Source: Streptococcus mitis
GTDB taxonomy: Bacteria > Bacillota > Bacilli > Lactobacillales > Streptococcaceae
Direction: 5' to 3'
DNA length: 64,000 nucleotides
Assembly: GCF_016658865.1 (NCBI RefSeq)
Contig: NZ_CP067992.1
Span: 1,259,001-1,323,000 of the forward strand
In this document: positions 42,045-51,702 of the stretch, in pieces
Layout: each line of letters begins with the position of its first letter
How positions within the stretch are numbered: position 1 is the stretch's first letter
Notes under the pieces: generated by a model
Database searches by the model: none
The model's input: the letters and a program-made list of their open reading frames with translations, nothing else
What the model was told of the DNA's origin: nothing
Translations under genes and position numbers: made by a program

Positions 42045-42608
42045 TCAGTTAATTAACTTAAGTATGAACTTTTCGAAATCCTCTGTTGTTGTTGTTTTAA
42101 TAACTTGGTTTCCTGTCCTTAAAGTAATAGCAAACAAATGGGAACCAATTACTTTTTCCTTTAAAAATTTCTCTGTCAAATTCCAATAATGAACTGAAGT
42201 TTCATACTTTGGTACTACCTCACTAAACGTAATGTAACCAAAGCTAAAATCCTTATTTAACCTTCTAACCTCATTAACAGCTTTTGCAATACTATCCGTA
42301 TTTTTTACAGGATCATATAACCCATTAACTTTACATTCTATTATTGCTTTTACATCTTCATAATTATATGCAAAATTATTACAAAGAGAATTTTCTTTTA
42401 AAATTAATAAATCATACTCATACTTGCTACCTACCACAAAGGCATTGATTTCTGATACTTTTAAAGGTAGATTATTTTTCTTTATGATATTAGAAACTTC
42501 ACTTTTTACTAATTCATTAGCAACTTTTCCTTTATATTTTAAGTAGCCTTCATATTCGTCAGATTTTTCTTCAAAAATTTCCTGAAATTTATTAAATAAA
42601 TTATTCAT
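42045..42608 (-). CDS. Putative PD-(D/E)XK nuclease-like protein between carA and carB
   Basis: 187 residues. Helical N-terminus, then YEYDLLILKENS with Asp66, and about 25 residues later VKAIIECKV with Glu91-x-Lys93. This is the D...ExK layout of PD-(D/E)XK nuclease-like folds and resembles DUF6602-type proteins. It starts 4 nt after the carA stop, inside the pyrimidine operon, where carB normally follows. AT-rich coding (many AAA/ATT/TTA codons) unlike carA and carB suggests an insertion. Substrate and role unknown. Confidence 0.6.
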   Translation of the reverse strand: MNNLFNKFQEIFEEKSDEYEGYLKYKGKVANELVKSEVSNIIKKNNLPLKVSEINAFVVGSKYEYDLLILKENSLCNNFAYNYEDVKAIIECKVNGLYDPVKNTDSIAKAVNEVRRLNKDFSFGYITFSEVVPKYETSVHYWNLTEKFLKEKVIGSHLFAITLRTGNQVIKTTTTEDFEKFILKLIN

Positions 42609-42612
42609 TGCC

Positions 42613-43698
42613 TCAATAACCTTTCAGTTCTTTAAAAGCTTCCATCATCTCGATAAACTCGTCAAATAGGTAGCTAGCGTCGTGTGGACCAGGGGCTGCA
42701 TCTGGATGGTATTGAACAGAGAAAGCAGGTTGATATCTGTGGCGCACACCTTCCACTGACTTGTCATTGATTTCTTCGTGGGTGATAATCAAGTGCTCTG
42801 GCAAATCCTCACGGCTAACTGCATAGCCATGGTTTTGACTTGTAAAATCCACACGTCCAGTAGCAATTTCGCGTACCGCATGGTTAAATCCACGGTGACC
42901 AAATTTCATCTTGTAAGTCTTAGCACCATTTGCCATTGCAAAGAGTTGGTGCCCCATACAGATACCAAAGATTGGAATTTTTCCTTGTACACCGCGAATC
43001 ATATCGAGTGCTTGTGGAACGTCTTCTGGGTTACCTGGACCATTTGACAACATAACTCCGTCAGGATTGAGATGGAGAATTTCTTCTGCCGTTGTCGAAT
43101 AAGGAACAACCGTCACGTTACAGTTTCGCTTAGAAAGTTCACGTAAGATTGAGTGCTTGAGACCAAAGTCAACTAGCACCACGCTCAAACCAACTCCTGG
43201 AGCTGGATATGAAGTTTTAGTAGAAACCTGCTTGATATTGTCTGTCGGCAAGACTGTCGCTTGGAGCTGATCCGTCACATGGTCCATGCTGTCCCCAACA
43301 TGGGTCAGGGTTGCACGCATAGTACCATGCTTACGAATAATCTTGGTAAGGGCACGCGTATCAATCCCTGAAATACCAGGAATTTTCTTAGCTTTCAAAA
43401 ATTCATCCAGCGTCATTTGATTGCGCCAGTTACTTGCTCGCCGCGCCTCTTCGAAAACGACAACTCCCTTACAAGTTGGAATGATGGATTCGTAATCATC
43501 ACGATTAATGCCATAATTTCCTACCAAAGGATAAGTAAAGGTCAAGATTTGTCCATTATAAGACTGGTCTGTAATGGATTCTTGGTAGCCAGTCATCCCT
43601 GTATTAAAAACGATTTCGCCTGTTACATCAATATCTGCTCCGAAGGCCTTTCCTTCAAAAACTGTGCCATCTTCTAATACTAGAAGTCTTTTTGTCAT
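42613..43698 (-). CDS. carA: Carbamoyl-phosphate synthase small subunit
   Basis: 361-residue glutamine amidotransferase subunit. The N-terminal CPSase_sm_chain domain has [16 protein letters not shown]. The class I GATase domain has the nucleophile elbow GICMGHQ (about residues 241-247) and the catalytic His in [15 protein letters not shown]. Supplies ammonia to CarB. Transcribed after pyrB with a 49-nt gap. Confidence 0.97.
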   Translation of the reverse strand: MTKRLLVLEDGTVFEGKAFGADIDVTGEIVFNTGMTGYQESITDQSYNGQILTFTYPLVGNYGINRDDYESIIPTCKGVVVFEEARRASNWRNQMTLDEFLKAKKIPGISGIDTRALTKIIRKHGTMRATLTHVGDSMDHVTDQLQATVLPTDNIKQVSTKTSYPAPGVGLSVVLVDFGLKHSILRELSKRNCNVTVVPYSTTAEEILHLNPDGVMLSNGPGNPEDVPQALDMIRGVQGKIPIFGICMGHQLFAMANGAKTYKMKFGHRGFNHAVREIATGRVDFTSQNHGYAVSREDLPEHLIITHEEINDKSVEGVRHRYQPAFSVQYHPDAAPGPHDASYLFDEFIEMMEAFKELKGY

Positions 43699-43747
43699 AT
43701 TTTCACCTCTCGTGGACGCTCACTGGCGTCTTTTAACGTCTTGTGTT

Positions 43748-44671
43748 TTAGTTGGCGTTTCTACTCGCCAGTACGGATTCTAAGATTGCCATTCGAACAA
43801 AGACACCATTGGTCATTTGTTGGACAATCCGTGATTTTGGTGCTTCAACCAAGTGATCTGCGATTTCTACATCACGATTAACTGGAGCTGGGTGCATAAG
43901 GATTGCTGTTTCTTTCAAACGGTCATAACGTTCTTGAGTCAAACCATGTTGGGCATGGTAGTCTTCTTTTGAAAAGACAGCTCCACTATCATGGCGTTCA
44001 TGTTGCACACGGAGAAACATCATAACATCCACCTGATCAATGATTTCATCAATAGTTACAAACTGTCCATAGTCTGCAAACTCTTGACTTCTCCATTCCT
44101 CAGGTCCAGCAAAGTAAAGTTCAGCTCCCAAGCGTTTCAAAATCTGCATATTGGATTTAGCAACGCGTGAGTGGTCCAAGTCACCTGCAATAGCAACCTT
44201 AAGACCCTCAAAGTGACCAAATTCCTCATAAATAGTCATCAAATCAAGCAAGCTCTGGCTAGGGTGTTGGCCCGAACCATCTCCACCATTGATGATGGAA
44301 GTCGTAATCGTTGGACTTGCAATTAACTCTCTGTAGTAGTCAACCTCTGGGTGGCGAATCACACAGACATCCACTCCTAAAGCAGACAGAGTCAAAATGG
44401 TATCATAAAGTGTCTCACCCTTATTGACTGAACTAGTCTTCACATCAAAGTCAAGTCGCTCCAATCCCAGTTTAATCTCTGCCACTTCAAAGGACTTATG
44501 TGTCCGTGTAGAATCCTCAAAGAAAAGATTGGAGACAATTGGATGGTCTTCATAGGGAAGCTGAGCTCCGTTTTTAAACTCAATTCCTCGCTTGATCAAT
44601 TTCATCACTTGATCGACAGTGAGGTCTTCCATGGACACCACATGGTTCAATGCTTGTTGATTTTCTGACAT
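43748..44671 (-). CDS. pyrB: Aspartate carbamoyltransferase catalytic subunit
   Basis: 307 residues. Carbamoyl-phosphate site [13 protein letters not shown] (S-T-R-T), [14 protein letters not shown], and LRVQHERHD near the aspartate loop. Catalyses carbamoyl phosphate plus aspartate to carbamoyl aspartate. It follows pyrR by 18 nt. Confidence 0.97.
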   Translation of the reverse strand: MSENQQALNHVVSMEDLTVDQVMKLIKRGIEFKNGAQLPYEDHPIVSNLFFEDSTRTHKSFEVAEIKLGLERLDFDVKTSSVNKGETLYDTILTLSALGVDVCVIRHPEVDYYRELIASPTITTSIINGGDGSGQHPSQSLLDLMTIYEEFGHFEGLKVAIAGDLDHSRVAKSNMQILKRLGAELYFAGPEEWRSQEFADYGQFVTIDEIIDQVDVMMFLRVQHERHDSGAVFSKEDYHAQHGLTQERYDRLKETAILMHPAPVNRDVEIADHLVEAPKSRIVQQMTNGVFVRMAILESVLASRNAN

Positions 44672-44689
44672 GGCTACTCCTTTAGCTTT

Positions 44690-45376
<687 letters not shown>

Positions 45377-45421
45377 CACAAAGCATGCTTAAAATCAAGT
45401 AAAAACTTTCGATGTTCCAGC

Positions 45422-46051
45422 TTACAAATTGCTAAAATCATATAATTGTGGGTACTGGTCACACTCTGGATTTTTAGGGTGACATATAGCCCGTCCAAAG
45501 TAAATCATGGCTTGATGGGCTGCCAACCACTGCTCCGGTGGCAAGATATCCATGACCCGCTTTTCCACCTCAAGCGGTGTCGCTGATTTTTTAACAATAT
45601 CATGGTGTTTGCAAATACGCTCCACATGAGTATCCACTGCAAAGGCTGGGATTCCAAAGCCCACACTCATAACTACGTTGGCTGTCTTGCGACCAACTCC
45701 TGCTAGACTTTCTAATTCCTCTCGAGTCTGAGGCACTTGACCGTCAAAATCGTCTAATAACTGTTGAGCACATTTTTTAAGGAATTTAGCCTTATTCCGA
45801 TACAATCCCAAACGAGAAATGTGTGAAGCAATCTCATTCTCTGTCGCCACAGACATGGCTTGGGGCGTTGGAAAGGCAGCAAATAGGCCTGGCGTAGCCT
45901 TATTTACTGCAGCATCCGTCGTCTGGGCTGACAACATGACCGCAACCAAGAGTTCAAAATGATTGGTAAAATCAAGACTGGGCTTGGCATCTGGAAAAAG
46001 AGCAATGATTTCTTCTAGCACTTTTCGTGCTCGTTTTTTTGACAAGACCAT
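45422..46051 (-). CDS. nth: Endonuclease III (DNA glycosylase/AP lyase)
   Basis: 209 residues. The helix-hairpin-helix LAGVGRKTANVV carries the catalytic Lys, and the catalytic Asp is in FAVDTHVERI. Removes oxidised pyrimidines. The C-terminal cluster region reads AICHPKNPECDQYPQLYDF: the first two cysteines (C-x6-C) are present, but the other two of the usual C-x6-C-x2-C-x5-C are replaced, so the [4Fe-4S] cluster is probably absent. Overlaps the DUF177 gene by 1 nt. Confidence 0.93.
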   Translation of the reverse strand: MVLSKKRARKVLEEIIALFPDAKPSLDFTNHFELLVAVMLSAQTTDAAVNKATPGLFAAFPTPQAMSVATENEIASHISRLGLYRNKAKFLKKCAQQLLDDFDGQVPQTREELESLAGVGRKTANVVMSVGFGIPAFAVDTHVERICKHHDIVKKSATPLEVEKRVMDILPPEQWLAAHQAMIYFGRAICHPKNPECDQYPQLYDFSNL

Positions 46052-46593
46052 TATTCGTCTCCATCAAATAGTCCTTGTAGGCCAGCAAAAGGACTGTTTT
46101 CTTCTTTCTTAACTGCTTGTTGAGCTTGGTATTCTTCCTCAGTCATGATTTGCCAATCATTTCCTGAAACAAATCCTTGACCCGCTTCTTCTTCAGCCGT
46201 CAAGACCTTGATAGGAATGTTTAGTAGGATATTGTCTGACACGCTCTCAGCAAGATTAAGTTCTCCATTTTCGATAGGCAGGACCAAATCATCATCTAAA
46301 ACTTCTTGATCTAGCAGATTAGTTGCCCCTTCCATGAAAACTTCCGTTACTGGATAAGATTCAACTAACTCAACTGGCTCCATACTGCGACTTGAAGCAA
46401 GAACAATGGTATAAGATAATTGATAATCTAAGAAATACATACGATCTTCGTATTGAACCTTCCCAACTGCAAGGATATCTTTTACATCTAAAATTTCTTG
46501 ATTACGTGCACGCAGTTCTGCGGCTAGGTCTAACGTTTGTTCAAAATGCAAGCCTTCAGACTGCTTACGAATTTCTTGAATATTTAATTTCAT
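46051..46593 (-). CDS. DUF177/YceD family protein
   Basis: 180-residue acidic protein of the YceD family (MKLNIQEIRKQSEGLHFEQTLDL, VKDILAVGKVQYEDRMYFLDYQLSYTIVLASSRSMEPVELVESYPVTEVF). Elsewhere linked to 23S rRNA/L32 metabolism, and normally beside rpmF; here it precedes nth instead. Ribosome site GGAGGAAGT. Confidence 0.9.
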   Translation of the reverse strand: MKLNIQEIRKQSEGLHFEQTLDLAAELRARNQEILDVKDILAVGKVQYEDRMYFLDYQLSYTIVLASSRSMEPVELVESYPVTEVFMEGATNLLDQEVLDDDLVLPIENGELNLAESVSDNILLNIPIKVLTAEEEAGQGFVSGNDWQIMTEEEYQAQQAVKKEENSPFAGLQGLFDGDE

Positions 46594-46762
46594 ACTTCCT
46601 CCATAAAGATTTACTCTCTTGATTATACCATGAAAAGCCTACAAATCAGCACAGCAAACTTTATAATTAAAATTCGATTTTTTTAACATATTTACTATGA
46701 CATTTTTGTTTTTTAGTGCTATACTATAGGCAATAATACATCAGAGCAAGGAGGATGCTAAC

Positions 46763-47092
46763 ATGGAAGACAAAGAACTCATTACTAATGCAACCCAACT
46801 CCTATCCGAGTTAAAAAAAAGTTTCCAAAGCTGCAAACAGGGTACGGCAGATGATATTCGACTGCAAGAGCTACTAAATACTACTCTGCAAGAGCTCAAA
46901 AAAGCGGAAAAGTTGGACAACAGTATCTTAATAGATCTTGAGAAATTTTACCAACGTACCAGTCTTCTGATTGGTCTTGGTAGCCTAAAACTAAACGATC
47001 AAGCACGCTGCGCTTGGCGAAACTACGACAAATTCCATTACGAGCATATCAAACACGTACTAACTCTTTATGGACCTGTTTTCGGATTTTAG
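46763..47092 (+). CDS. Bacteriocin immunity protein (enterocin A immunity type)
   Basis: 109 residues, all-helical: ITNATQLLSELKKSFQSC, then LLNTTLQELKKAEKLDNSILIDLEKFYQRTSLLIGLGSLKLNDQARCAWRNYDKF. This is the four-helix pattern of pediocin-like bacteriocin immunity proteins. No bacteriocin gene is nearby, so it is an orphan. Promoter TGC-TATACT and ribosome site AAGGAGG are clear. Confidence 0.8.
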   Translation: MEDKELITNATQLLSELKKSFQSCKQGTADDIRLQELLNTTLQELKKAEKLDNSILIDLEKFYQRTSLLIGLGSLKLNDQARCAWRNYDKFHYEHIKHVLTLYGPVFGF

Positions 47093-47115
47093 AGATTAGA
47101 ATTGTCAGTTTTCTG

Positions 47116-47419
47116 TTGACAAAATATCCTGAAAGGTATAGGATAGAGGTACTAATACTCGGAGGTAAGGGAGACATGAACAACTAAGTCTATCGAATAA
47201 AGAACTTTATTTAGTAGATCTTGTTTTTGTCTCTTTTTGTGTGCTCTTTTTGTACTAGATTTTCTAGTACTTTATCATCTATGAAAATCAAAAAACTAGA
47301 AAGCTATGCTCCTCTTGGGTTGGGTTAGGCAACTCCAAGCTAGTTTGACGAGTTTTTCAACGAAGATAATAGAGTTTTGACAGTGACTTTGGGCTCTACT
47401 AGATAAAGTAGAGCTTTTT
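47116..47419 (+). promoter_or_regulatory. uORF/terminator attenuator of the ABC-F gene
   Basis: -35 TTGACA (47116-47121), 17 bp, -10 TAGGAT (47139-47144). A mini-frame ATG AAC AAC TAA (47176-47187) follows GGAGG. The terminator GCTCTACT-AGATAA-AGTAGAGC plus five T is at 47393-47419. TACTTTATC at 47268-47276 is exactly complementary to GATAAAGTA at 47402-47410, so pairing of the two would break the terminator. The layout matches ribosome-stalling attenuation seen before antibiotic-resistance ABC-F genes. Confidence 0.7.
47277..47371. repeat. BOX-like interspersed repeat, degenerate
   Basis: ATGAAAATCAAAAAACTAGAAAGCTA at the left and GACGAGTTTTTCAACGAAG at the right resemble the boxA and boxC ends of pneumococcal BOX elements, with a shortened middle. 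It separates the two halves of the proposed antiterminator. Confidence 0.5.
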
Positions 47420-47455
47420 GTTATGCACTATCGACATTCTAGAAAGGGCAACAAT

Positions 47456-48982
47456 ATGATAAAAATCAATCATCTAACTATCACTCAAAACAAAGATCTA
47501 CGAGATCTTGTATCTGACCTAACCATGACTATCCAAGACGGGGAAAAGGTTGCTATTATTGGTGAAGAAGGAAATGGGAAGTCAACTTTGCTGCGAGCTT
47601 TAATGGGGGAAGCTTTGCCTGATTTCACTATCAGGGGAGACATTCAATCTGATTATCAATCAATAGCCTACATTCCTCAAAAACTCCCCGAGGAGCTGAA
47701 AAAGAGAAGTCTACACGACTACTTATTTTTAGATTCTATTGATTTAGACTACAGTATCCTTTATCGCTTAGCTGAAGAGTTGCATTTTGATAGTGATCGC
47801 TTTGCTAGTGACCAAGAGATTGGCAGTCTATCAGGGGGCGAAGCTTTGAAAATTCAGCTCATCCATGAGTTAGCCAAACCCTTTGAGATTCTATTTTTAG
47901 ATGAACCTTCAAATGACCTGGACCTTGAAACAGTTGATTGGCTAAAAGGTCAGATTCGCAAGATTAGGCAAACTGTTATTTTCATTTCCCATGATGAAGA
48001 CTTTCTTTCTGAAACGGCAGACACTATTGTCCACTTGCGACTGGTCAAGCACCGTAAAGAAGCGGAAACGCTAGTAGAGCATTTAGACTATGATCGCTAT
48101 AGTGAGCAGAGAAAGGCTAATTTTGCCAGACAAAGCCAGCAAGCTGCTAACGACCAAAGAGCCTACGATAAAACTATGGAAAAACATCGACGAGTCAAGC
48201 AAAATGTAGAAACTGCGCTTCGAGCTACTAAAGATAGTACTGCCGGTCGCCTATTGGCTAAAAAGATGAAAACTGTCCTCTCACAAGAAAAACGCTACGA
48301 AAGGGCAGCTCAGTCCATGACCCAAAAGCCACTTGAAGAGGAACAAATCCAACTTTTCTTTTCAGACATCCAACCATTACCGGCATCTAAAGTCTTAATC
48401 CAACTGGAAAAAGAAAATTTGTCCATTGGCGACCGAGTTCTGGTGCAAGAACTACAATTAACTATCCGTGGCCAAGAAAAAATCGGTATTATCGGCCCAA
48501 ATGGTGTTGGAAAATCAACTCTGTTAGCAAAGTTACAGCAACTTCTTAATGATAAAAGAGAGATTTCGCTTGGTTTTATGCCACAAGATTACCATAAAAA
48601 ACTGCAATTGGATTTATCCCCAATCGTCTACCTCAGCAAAACTGGGGAAAAAGAGGAACTGCAGAAAATCCAATCTCACTTAGCAAGTCTCAATTTCAGT
48701 TATCCAGAAATGCAACATCAAATTCGCTCCTTATCTGGCGGGCAACAGGGAAAACTCCTGCTTTTGGATTTAGTCCTGCGCAAACCAAACTTTCTCCTGC
48801 TGGATGAACCCACACGAAACTTTTCTCCAACTTCTCAACCTGAAATCAGAAAACTCTTTGCAACCTATCCAGGCGGTCTCATCACTGTTTCGCATGACAG
48901 GCGTTTCTTAAAAGAGGTCTGTTCGACTATCTATCGCTTGACAGAACACGGTTTGGAGATAGTTAATTTAGACGATTTATAA
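47456..48982 (+). CDS. ABC-F family ATPase (possible ribosome-protection protein)
   Basis: 508 residues from the ATG at 47456 (MIKINHLTITQ), 7 nt after AAAGGG. Two ABC domains: Walker A GEEGNGKST, signature LSGGEALK and Walker B LFLDEPSNDLD; then GPNGVGKST, LSGGQQGK and LLLDEPTRNFSP. A charged linker of about 90 residues joins them. No membrane segments, so not a pump. ABC-F proteins act on ribosomes; some protect against macrolides, lincosamides or pleuromutilins. The attenuated leader supports an antibiotic-responsive role, but the drug specificity is unknown. Confidence 0.88.
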   Translation: MIKINHLTITQNKDLRDLVSDLTMTIQDGEKVAIIGEEGNGKSTLLRALMGEALPDFTIRGDIQSDYQSIAYIPQKLPEELKKRSLHDYLFLDSIDLDYSILYRLAEELHFDSDRFASDQEIGSLSGGEALKIQLIHELAKPFEILFLDEPSNDLDLETVDWLKGQIRKIRQTVIFISHDEDFLSETADTIVHLRLVKHRKEAETLVEHLDYDRYSEQRKANFARQSQQAANDQRAYDKTMEKHRRVKQNVETALRATKDSTAGRLLAKKMKTVLSQEKRYERAAQSMTQKPLEEEQIQLFFSDIQPLPASKVLIQLEKENLSIGDRVLVQELQLTIRGQEKIGIIGPNGVGKSTLLAKLQQLLNDKREISLGFMPQDYHKKLQLDLSPIVYLSKTGEKEELQKIQSHLASLNFSYPEMQHQIRSLSGGQQGKLLLLDLVLRKPNFLLLDEPTRNFSPTSQPEIRKLFATYPGGLITVSHDRRFLKEVCSTIYRLTEHGLEIVNLDDL

Positions 48983-49053
48983 ATTTGCAACATAGCAGAT
49001 AGGTGGGGCAAAAACACAATTTTAGGAGAAGAGAAAGTAAATCTTCCCATAAT

Positions 49054-49101
49054 AAAACGCATAATATCAAGTTTTTGCACACCTGATATTATGCGTTTTT
49101 A
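49054..49101. terminator. Bidirectional terminator between ABC-F and htpX
   Basis: A 16-bp perfect stem, arm 49054-49069 with 49084-49099 (core ACGCATAATATCA), flanked by A and T tracts; shared by the two convergent genes. Confidence 0.85.
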
Positions 49102-49132
49102 AGATTTTAAAGACTTTTTCCCAGCCTTCATT

Positions 49133-50032
49133 TTACATATGTTTTAAACGTTCAATCCGTTCTGAGATAGGTGGGTGGGTATAAAAGAGTTTTTGGAACC
49201 CTCCCCCTTTCTTGGGATCATTGATATAAAGTGCACTGCTGGCATCATCTACAGGACGACTCATCGGTTTACTATTATCCAACTTACGTAGAGCATTGAT
49301 CATTCCTTGAGGATTGCGAGTCAACTCGACGCTGGAAGCATCAGCTAGGAATTCCCTCTGACGAGAAATGGCTAGTTGCACCAAGGTTGCGGCGAGAGGT
49401 GCCAGCACAATAGCTAGTAGGGAAACCACTAGCATAATGATTTCAAGACCATTTCCATCTCTATCATCGTCACTTCGTCTGCGACCTGCTCCACCCCACC
49501 ACATCATACGACCTGCCATACTAGAAAGCATGGTGATAGCACTAGCAAGGGCAACAGCAATAGTCGAAATGCGGATATCGTAATTACGAATATGACTGAC
49601 TTCATGTCCCATAACAGCTTCTAGTTCTTCACGATTCATGATAGCTAGGAGACCTGACGTCGCAGCAACCGCCGCATTTTGGGGGTTAGAACCTGTCGCA
49701 AAGGCATTTAAGGCTGGATCATCAATGATGAAAACACGTGGCATAGGAATCTGAGCCACCATAGCCATATCTTCTACTACATGGTAGAGGTCTGGTGCCG
49801 TTTGTTCATCCACCTCACGCGCTCCATTCATGGACATGACAATCTCTGTGGATTGAAAAATCATGGACAAGGCATAGATAAAGCCGATAATCAGCGCGAT
49901 AACCAAGCCACCAAGCCCAGACCGCATAAAGAGGTAACCAACCGCATAGCCAACAAGAGCTAAGAGTAGGAAAAATACCAGCAACAAAATCCACGTTTTT
50001 CGTTTATTGCTTGCAATTTGATCAAACAACAT
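49133..50032 (-). CDS. htpX: Membrane zinc metalloprotease HtpX
   Basis: 299 residues from the ATG at 50032 ([14 protein letters not shown]); an in-frame GTG three codons earlier overlaps lemA and is disfavoured. M48 protease with HEVSH (HExxH, about residue 148), the distal Glu in [13 protein letters not shown], and four hydrophobic segments. Degrades misfolded membrane proteins. It starts 1 nt after the lemA stop; a lemA-htpX pair is usual in streptococci. Confidence 0.95.
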   Translation of the reverse strand: MLFDQIASNKRKTWILLLVFFLLLALVGYAVGYLFMRSGLGGLVIALIIGFIYALSMIFQSTEIVMSMNGAREVDEQTAPDLYHVVEDMAMVAQIPMPRVFIIDDPALNAFATGSNPQNAAVAATSGLLAIMNREELEAVMGHEVSHIRNYDIRISTIAVALASAITMLSSMAGRMMWWGGAGRRRSDDDRDGNGLEIIMLVVSLLAIVLAPLAATLVQLAISRQREFLADASSVELTRNPQGMINALRKLDNSKPMSRPVDDASSALYINDPKKGGGFQKLFYTHPPISERIERLKHM

Positions 50033-50033
50033 C

Positions 50034-50594
50034 TTAGTCACCTAAACCGCTAAAATCAACCTTAGGAACTGCCTTTTCCTCTTCTGGTGTTTGAAGGAAA
50101 TCTGCTGCTTTAAATCCAAACATTCCAGCAATAATATTGCTTGGGAAAGTTTCTAATTTTACATTGTAGTTGCTGACAACACTGTTGTAGAGTTGACGAG
50201 AGTAAGAAATTTTATTTTCTGTATTTGTCAACTCCTCTTGCAATTTAACAAAGTTTGCACTAGCTTTCAAATCTGGATAGCTTTCTGCAACTGCAAAAAT
50301 ACCTGAAACTTGACGAGTGAGGGCATCACTAGCTTTCATAGCTTCTGCTGGTGAAGTCGCTGCAGCAACTTGATTGCGAAGTTCTGCCACCTTTTCAAGG
50401 GTAGAACCTTCATATTTAGCATAACCTTTTACAGTCTCAATCAAGTTTGGCAAGAGATCATTTCGACGTTTCAACTGAACATCAATCTGACTCCAAGTCT
50501 CCTTTGTTTGCATACGATTCTTAACCAAACCGTTATAGCTAACAATCACAAAAATCACAATAAGAGCTAAAACTCCAAGAATAATCCAAGTCAT
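50034..50594 (-). CDS. lemA: LemA family membrane protein
   Basis: 186 residues. One N-terminal transmembrane helix ([21 protein letters not shown]), then the LemA helical bundle with [27 protein letters not shown] and [23 protein letters not shown] end. Role unclear; co-transcribed with htpX. Confidence 0.95.
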   Translation of the reverse strand: MTWIILGVLALIVIFVIVSYNGLVKNRMQTKETWSQIDVQLKRRNDLLPNLIETVKGYAKYEGSTLEKVAELRNQVAAATSPAEAMKASDALTRQVSGIFAVAESYPDLKASANFVKLQEELTNTENKISYSRQLYNSVVSNYNVKLETFPSNIIAGMFGFKAADFLQTPEEEKAVPKVDFSGLGD

Positions 50595-50687
50595 TATATA
50601 AGTCCTTTCTGCTTTTAGATTAGTACCAGTATATCAAATTTTTAATGATTGTGGTAAAATAAGATGATACTAAAGAAGGAAAAAACT

Positions 50688-51401
50688 ATGAAACCAGAAA
50701 CATTTTACAACTTGCTTGCCGAGCAAAATCTTTCACTTTCTGACCAGCAAAAAAAACAATTTGAACGTTATTTTGAACTCTTGGTCGAGTGGAATGAAAA
50801 AATCAATCTAACAGCTATTACAGACAAGGATGAAGTTTATCTCAAACATTTTTACGATTCGATTGCACCCATTCTTCAAGGTTTGATTCCCAATGAAACT
50901 ATCAAACTTCTTGATATTGGAGCCGGGGCAGGATTTCCTAGTCTACCTATGAAAATCCTCTATCCTCAGCTAGATGTGACCATCATTGATTCTCTCAACA
51001 AGCGCATCAACTTCCTCCAACTGTTGGCTCAAGAACTGGATTTGAACGGAGTTCATTTCTATCATGGACGTGCAGAAGACTTTGCCCAAGACAAGAACTT
51101 CCGTGCTCAATATGATTTTGTAACAGCTCGTGCGGTTGCCCGTATGCAGGTCCTATCTGAATTGACCATTCCTTACCTTAAAGTCGGTGGCAAACTATTG
51201 GCACTCAAGGCCAGTAATGCGCCTGAGGAGTTGTTAGAAGCCAAAAATGCCCTCAACCTTCTCTTCAGTAAGGTCGAAGACAATCTCAGCTACGCCCTAC
51301 CAAATGGAGATCCGCGTTACATCACAGTGGTAGAAAAGAAAAAAGAAACACCAAATAAATATCCACGTAAGGCTGGCATGCCAAATAAACGCCCGCTCTA
51401 A
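50688..51401 (+). CDS. rsmG: 16S rRNA (guanine-527-N7) methyltransferase
   Basis: 237 residues from the ATG at 50688 ([13 protein letters not shown]), after AGAAGGA. SAM motif [20 protein letters not shown], conserved N-terminal [31 protein letters not shown], and the [22 protein letters not shown]-terminus that is a family hallmark. Loss of RsmG gives low-level streptomycin resistance in several bacteria. Confidence 0.97.
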   Translation: MKPETFYNLLAEQNLSLSDQQKKQFERYFELLVEWNEKINLTAITDKDEVYLKHFYDSIAPILQGLIPNETIKLLDIGAGAGFPSLPMKILYPQLDVTIIDSLNKRINFLQLLAQELDLNGVHFYHGRAEDFAQDKNFRAQYDFVTARAVARMQVLSELTIPYLKVGGKLLALKASNAPEELLEAKNALNLLFSKVEDNLSYALPNGDPRYITVVEKKKETPNKYPRKAGMPNKRPL

Positions 51402-51415
51402 ATTTTTTACTAAAA

Positions 51416-51533
51416 ATGATTTACAAAGTCAGCCTCGCTCTTTTATTTTTAGGCTCGGGAAAAAATGATTTACAAAATCAACCTCGCTCTCTTATTTTCG
51501 GGCTCGGGAAAAAATGATTTACAAAATCATTTT
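51416..51533 (+). repeat. 49-bp tandem repeat, 2.4 copies
   Basis: Units begin ATGATTTACAAA at 51416, 51465 and 51514, exact period 49. Each carries CCTCGCTCT and GGCTCGGGAAAAA. The third unit is cut after ATGATTTACAAAATCA and forms the rsmG terminator. Confidence 0.85.
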
Positions 51534-51537
51534 TTTC
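51512..51537 (+). terminator. rsmG terminator
   Basis: AAATGATTT (51512-51520) and AAATCATTT (51524-51532) with a 3-nt loop and a T-run. AT-rich but with a long U tract. Confidence 0.7.
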
Positions 51538-51702
51538 TGCTATACTATCCTAAGCAAAGGTTTTTAATGTCATCCCGTGAGGTGACGAAGACGCAGAAAT
51601 ATTTAAAACTCTTTAAAGTCTAGATTTTAGAGAAGTCTTACTCTGAGGGCCTATTGCTGTAAAATAATGGGCTCTTTTTTGATGCCCAAAAGTGAGGTTT
51701 AT
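51538..51702 (+). promoter_or_regulatory. PyrR-dependent attenuator of the uracil permease
   Basis: Extended -10 TGC-TATACT (51541-51546). PyrR-binding loop GTCATCCCGTGAGGTGAC at about 51570-51587. Terminator formed by GAGGGCCTATT (51645-51655, two-base bulge) with AATAATGGGCTC (51663-51674) and six T, just before the ribosome site. Shares the CCCGTGAGG core with the pyrR leader. Confidence 0.85.

Larger units (their letters stand above)
47093..47455. other. 363-nt gene-free interval: leader of the ABC-F gene
   Basis: Contains promoter (47116-47144), three-codon upstream frame (47176), antiterminator arm (47268), BOX-like repeat (about 47277-47371) and terminator (47393-47419), all read on plus toward the ABC-F gene. 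Confidence 0.8.

Noticed and set aside
47150..47455. T-box riboswitch before the ABC-F gene
   Set aside because: No T-box core (UGGN bulge) or specifier-loop structure is visible; the mini-frame and alternative pairing fit ribosome-sensing attenuation better.
51416..51533. Short CRISPR array
   Set aside because: Units are directly tandem with no variable spacers, and no cas gene is present.
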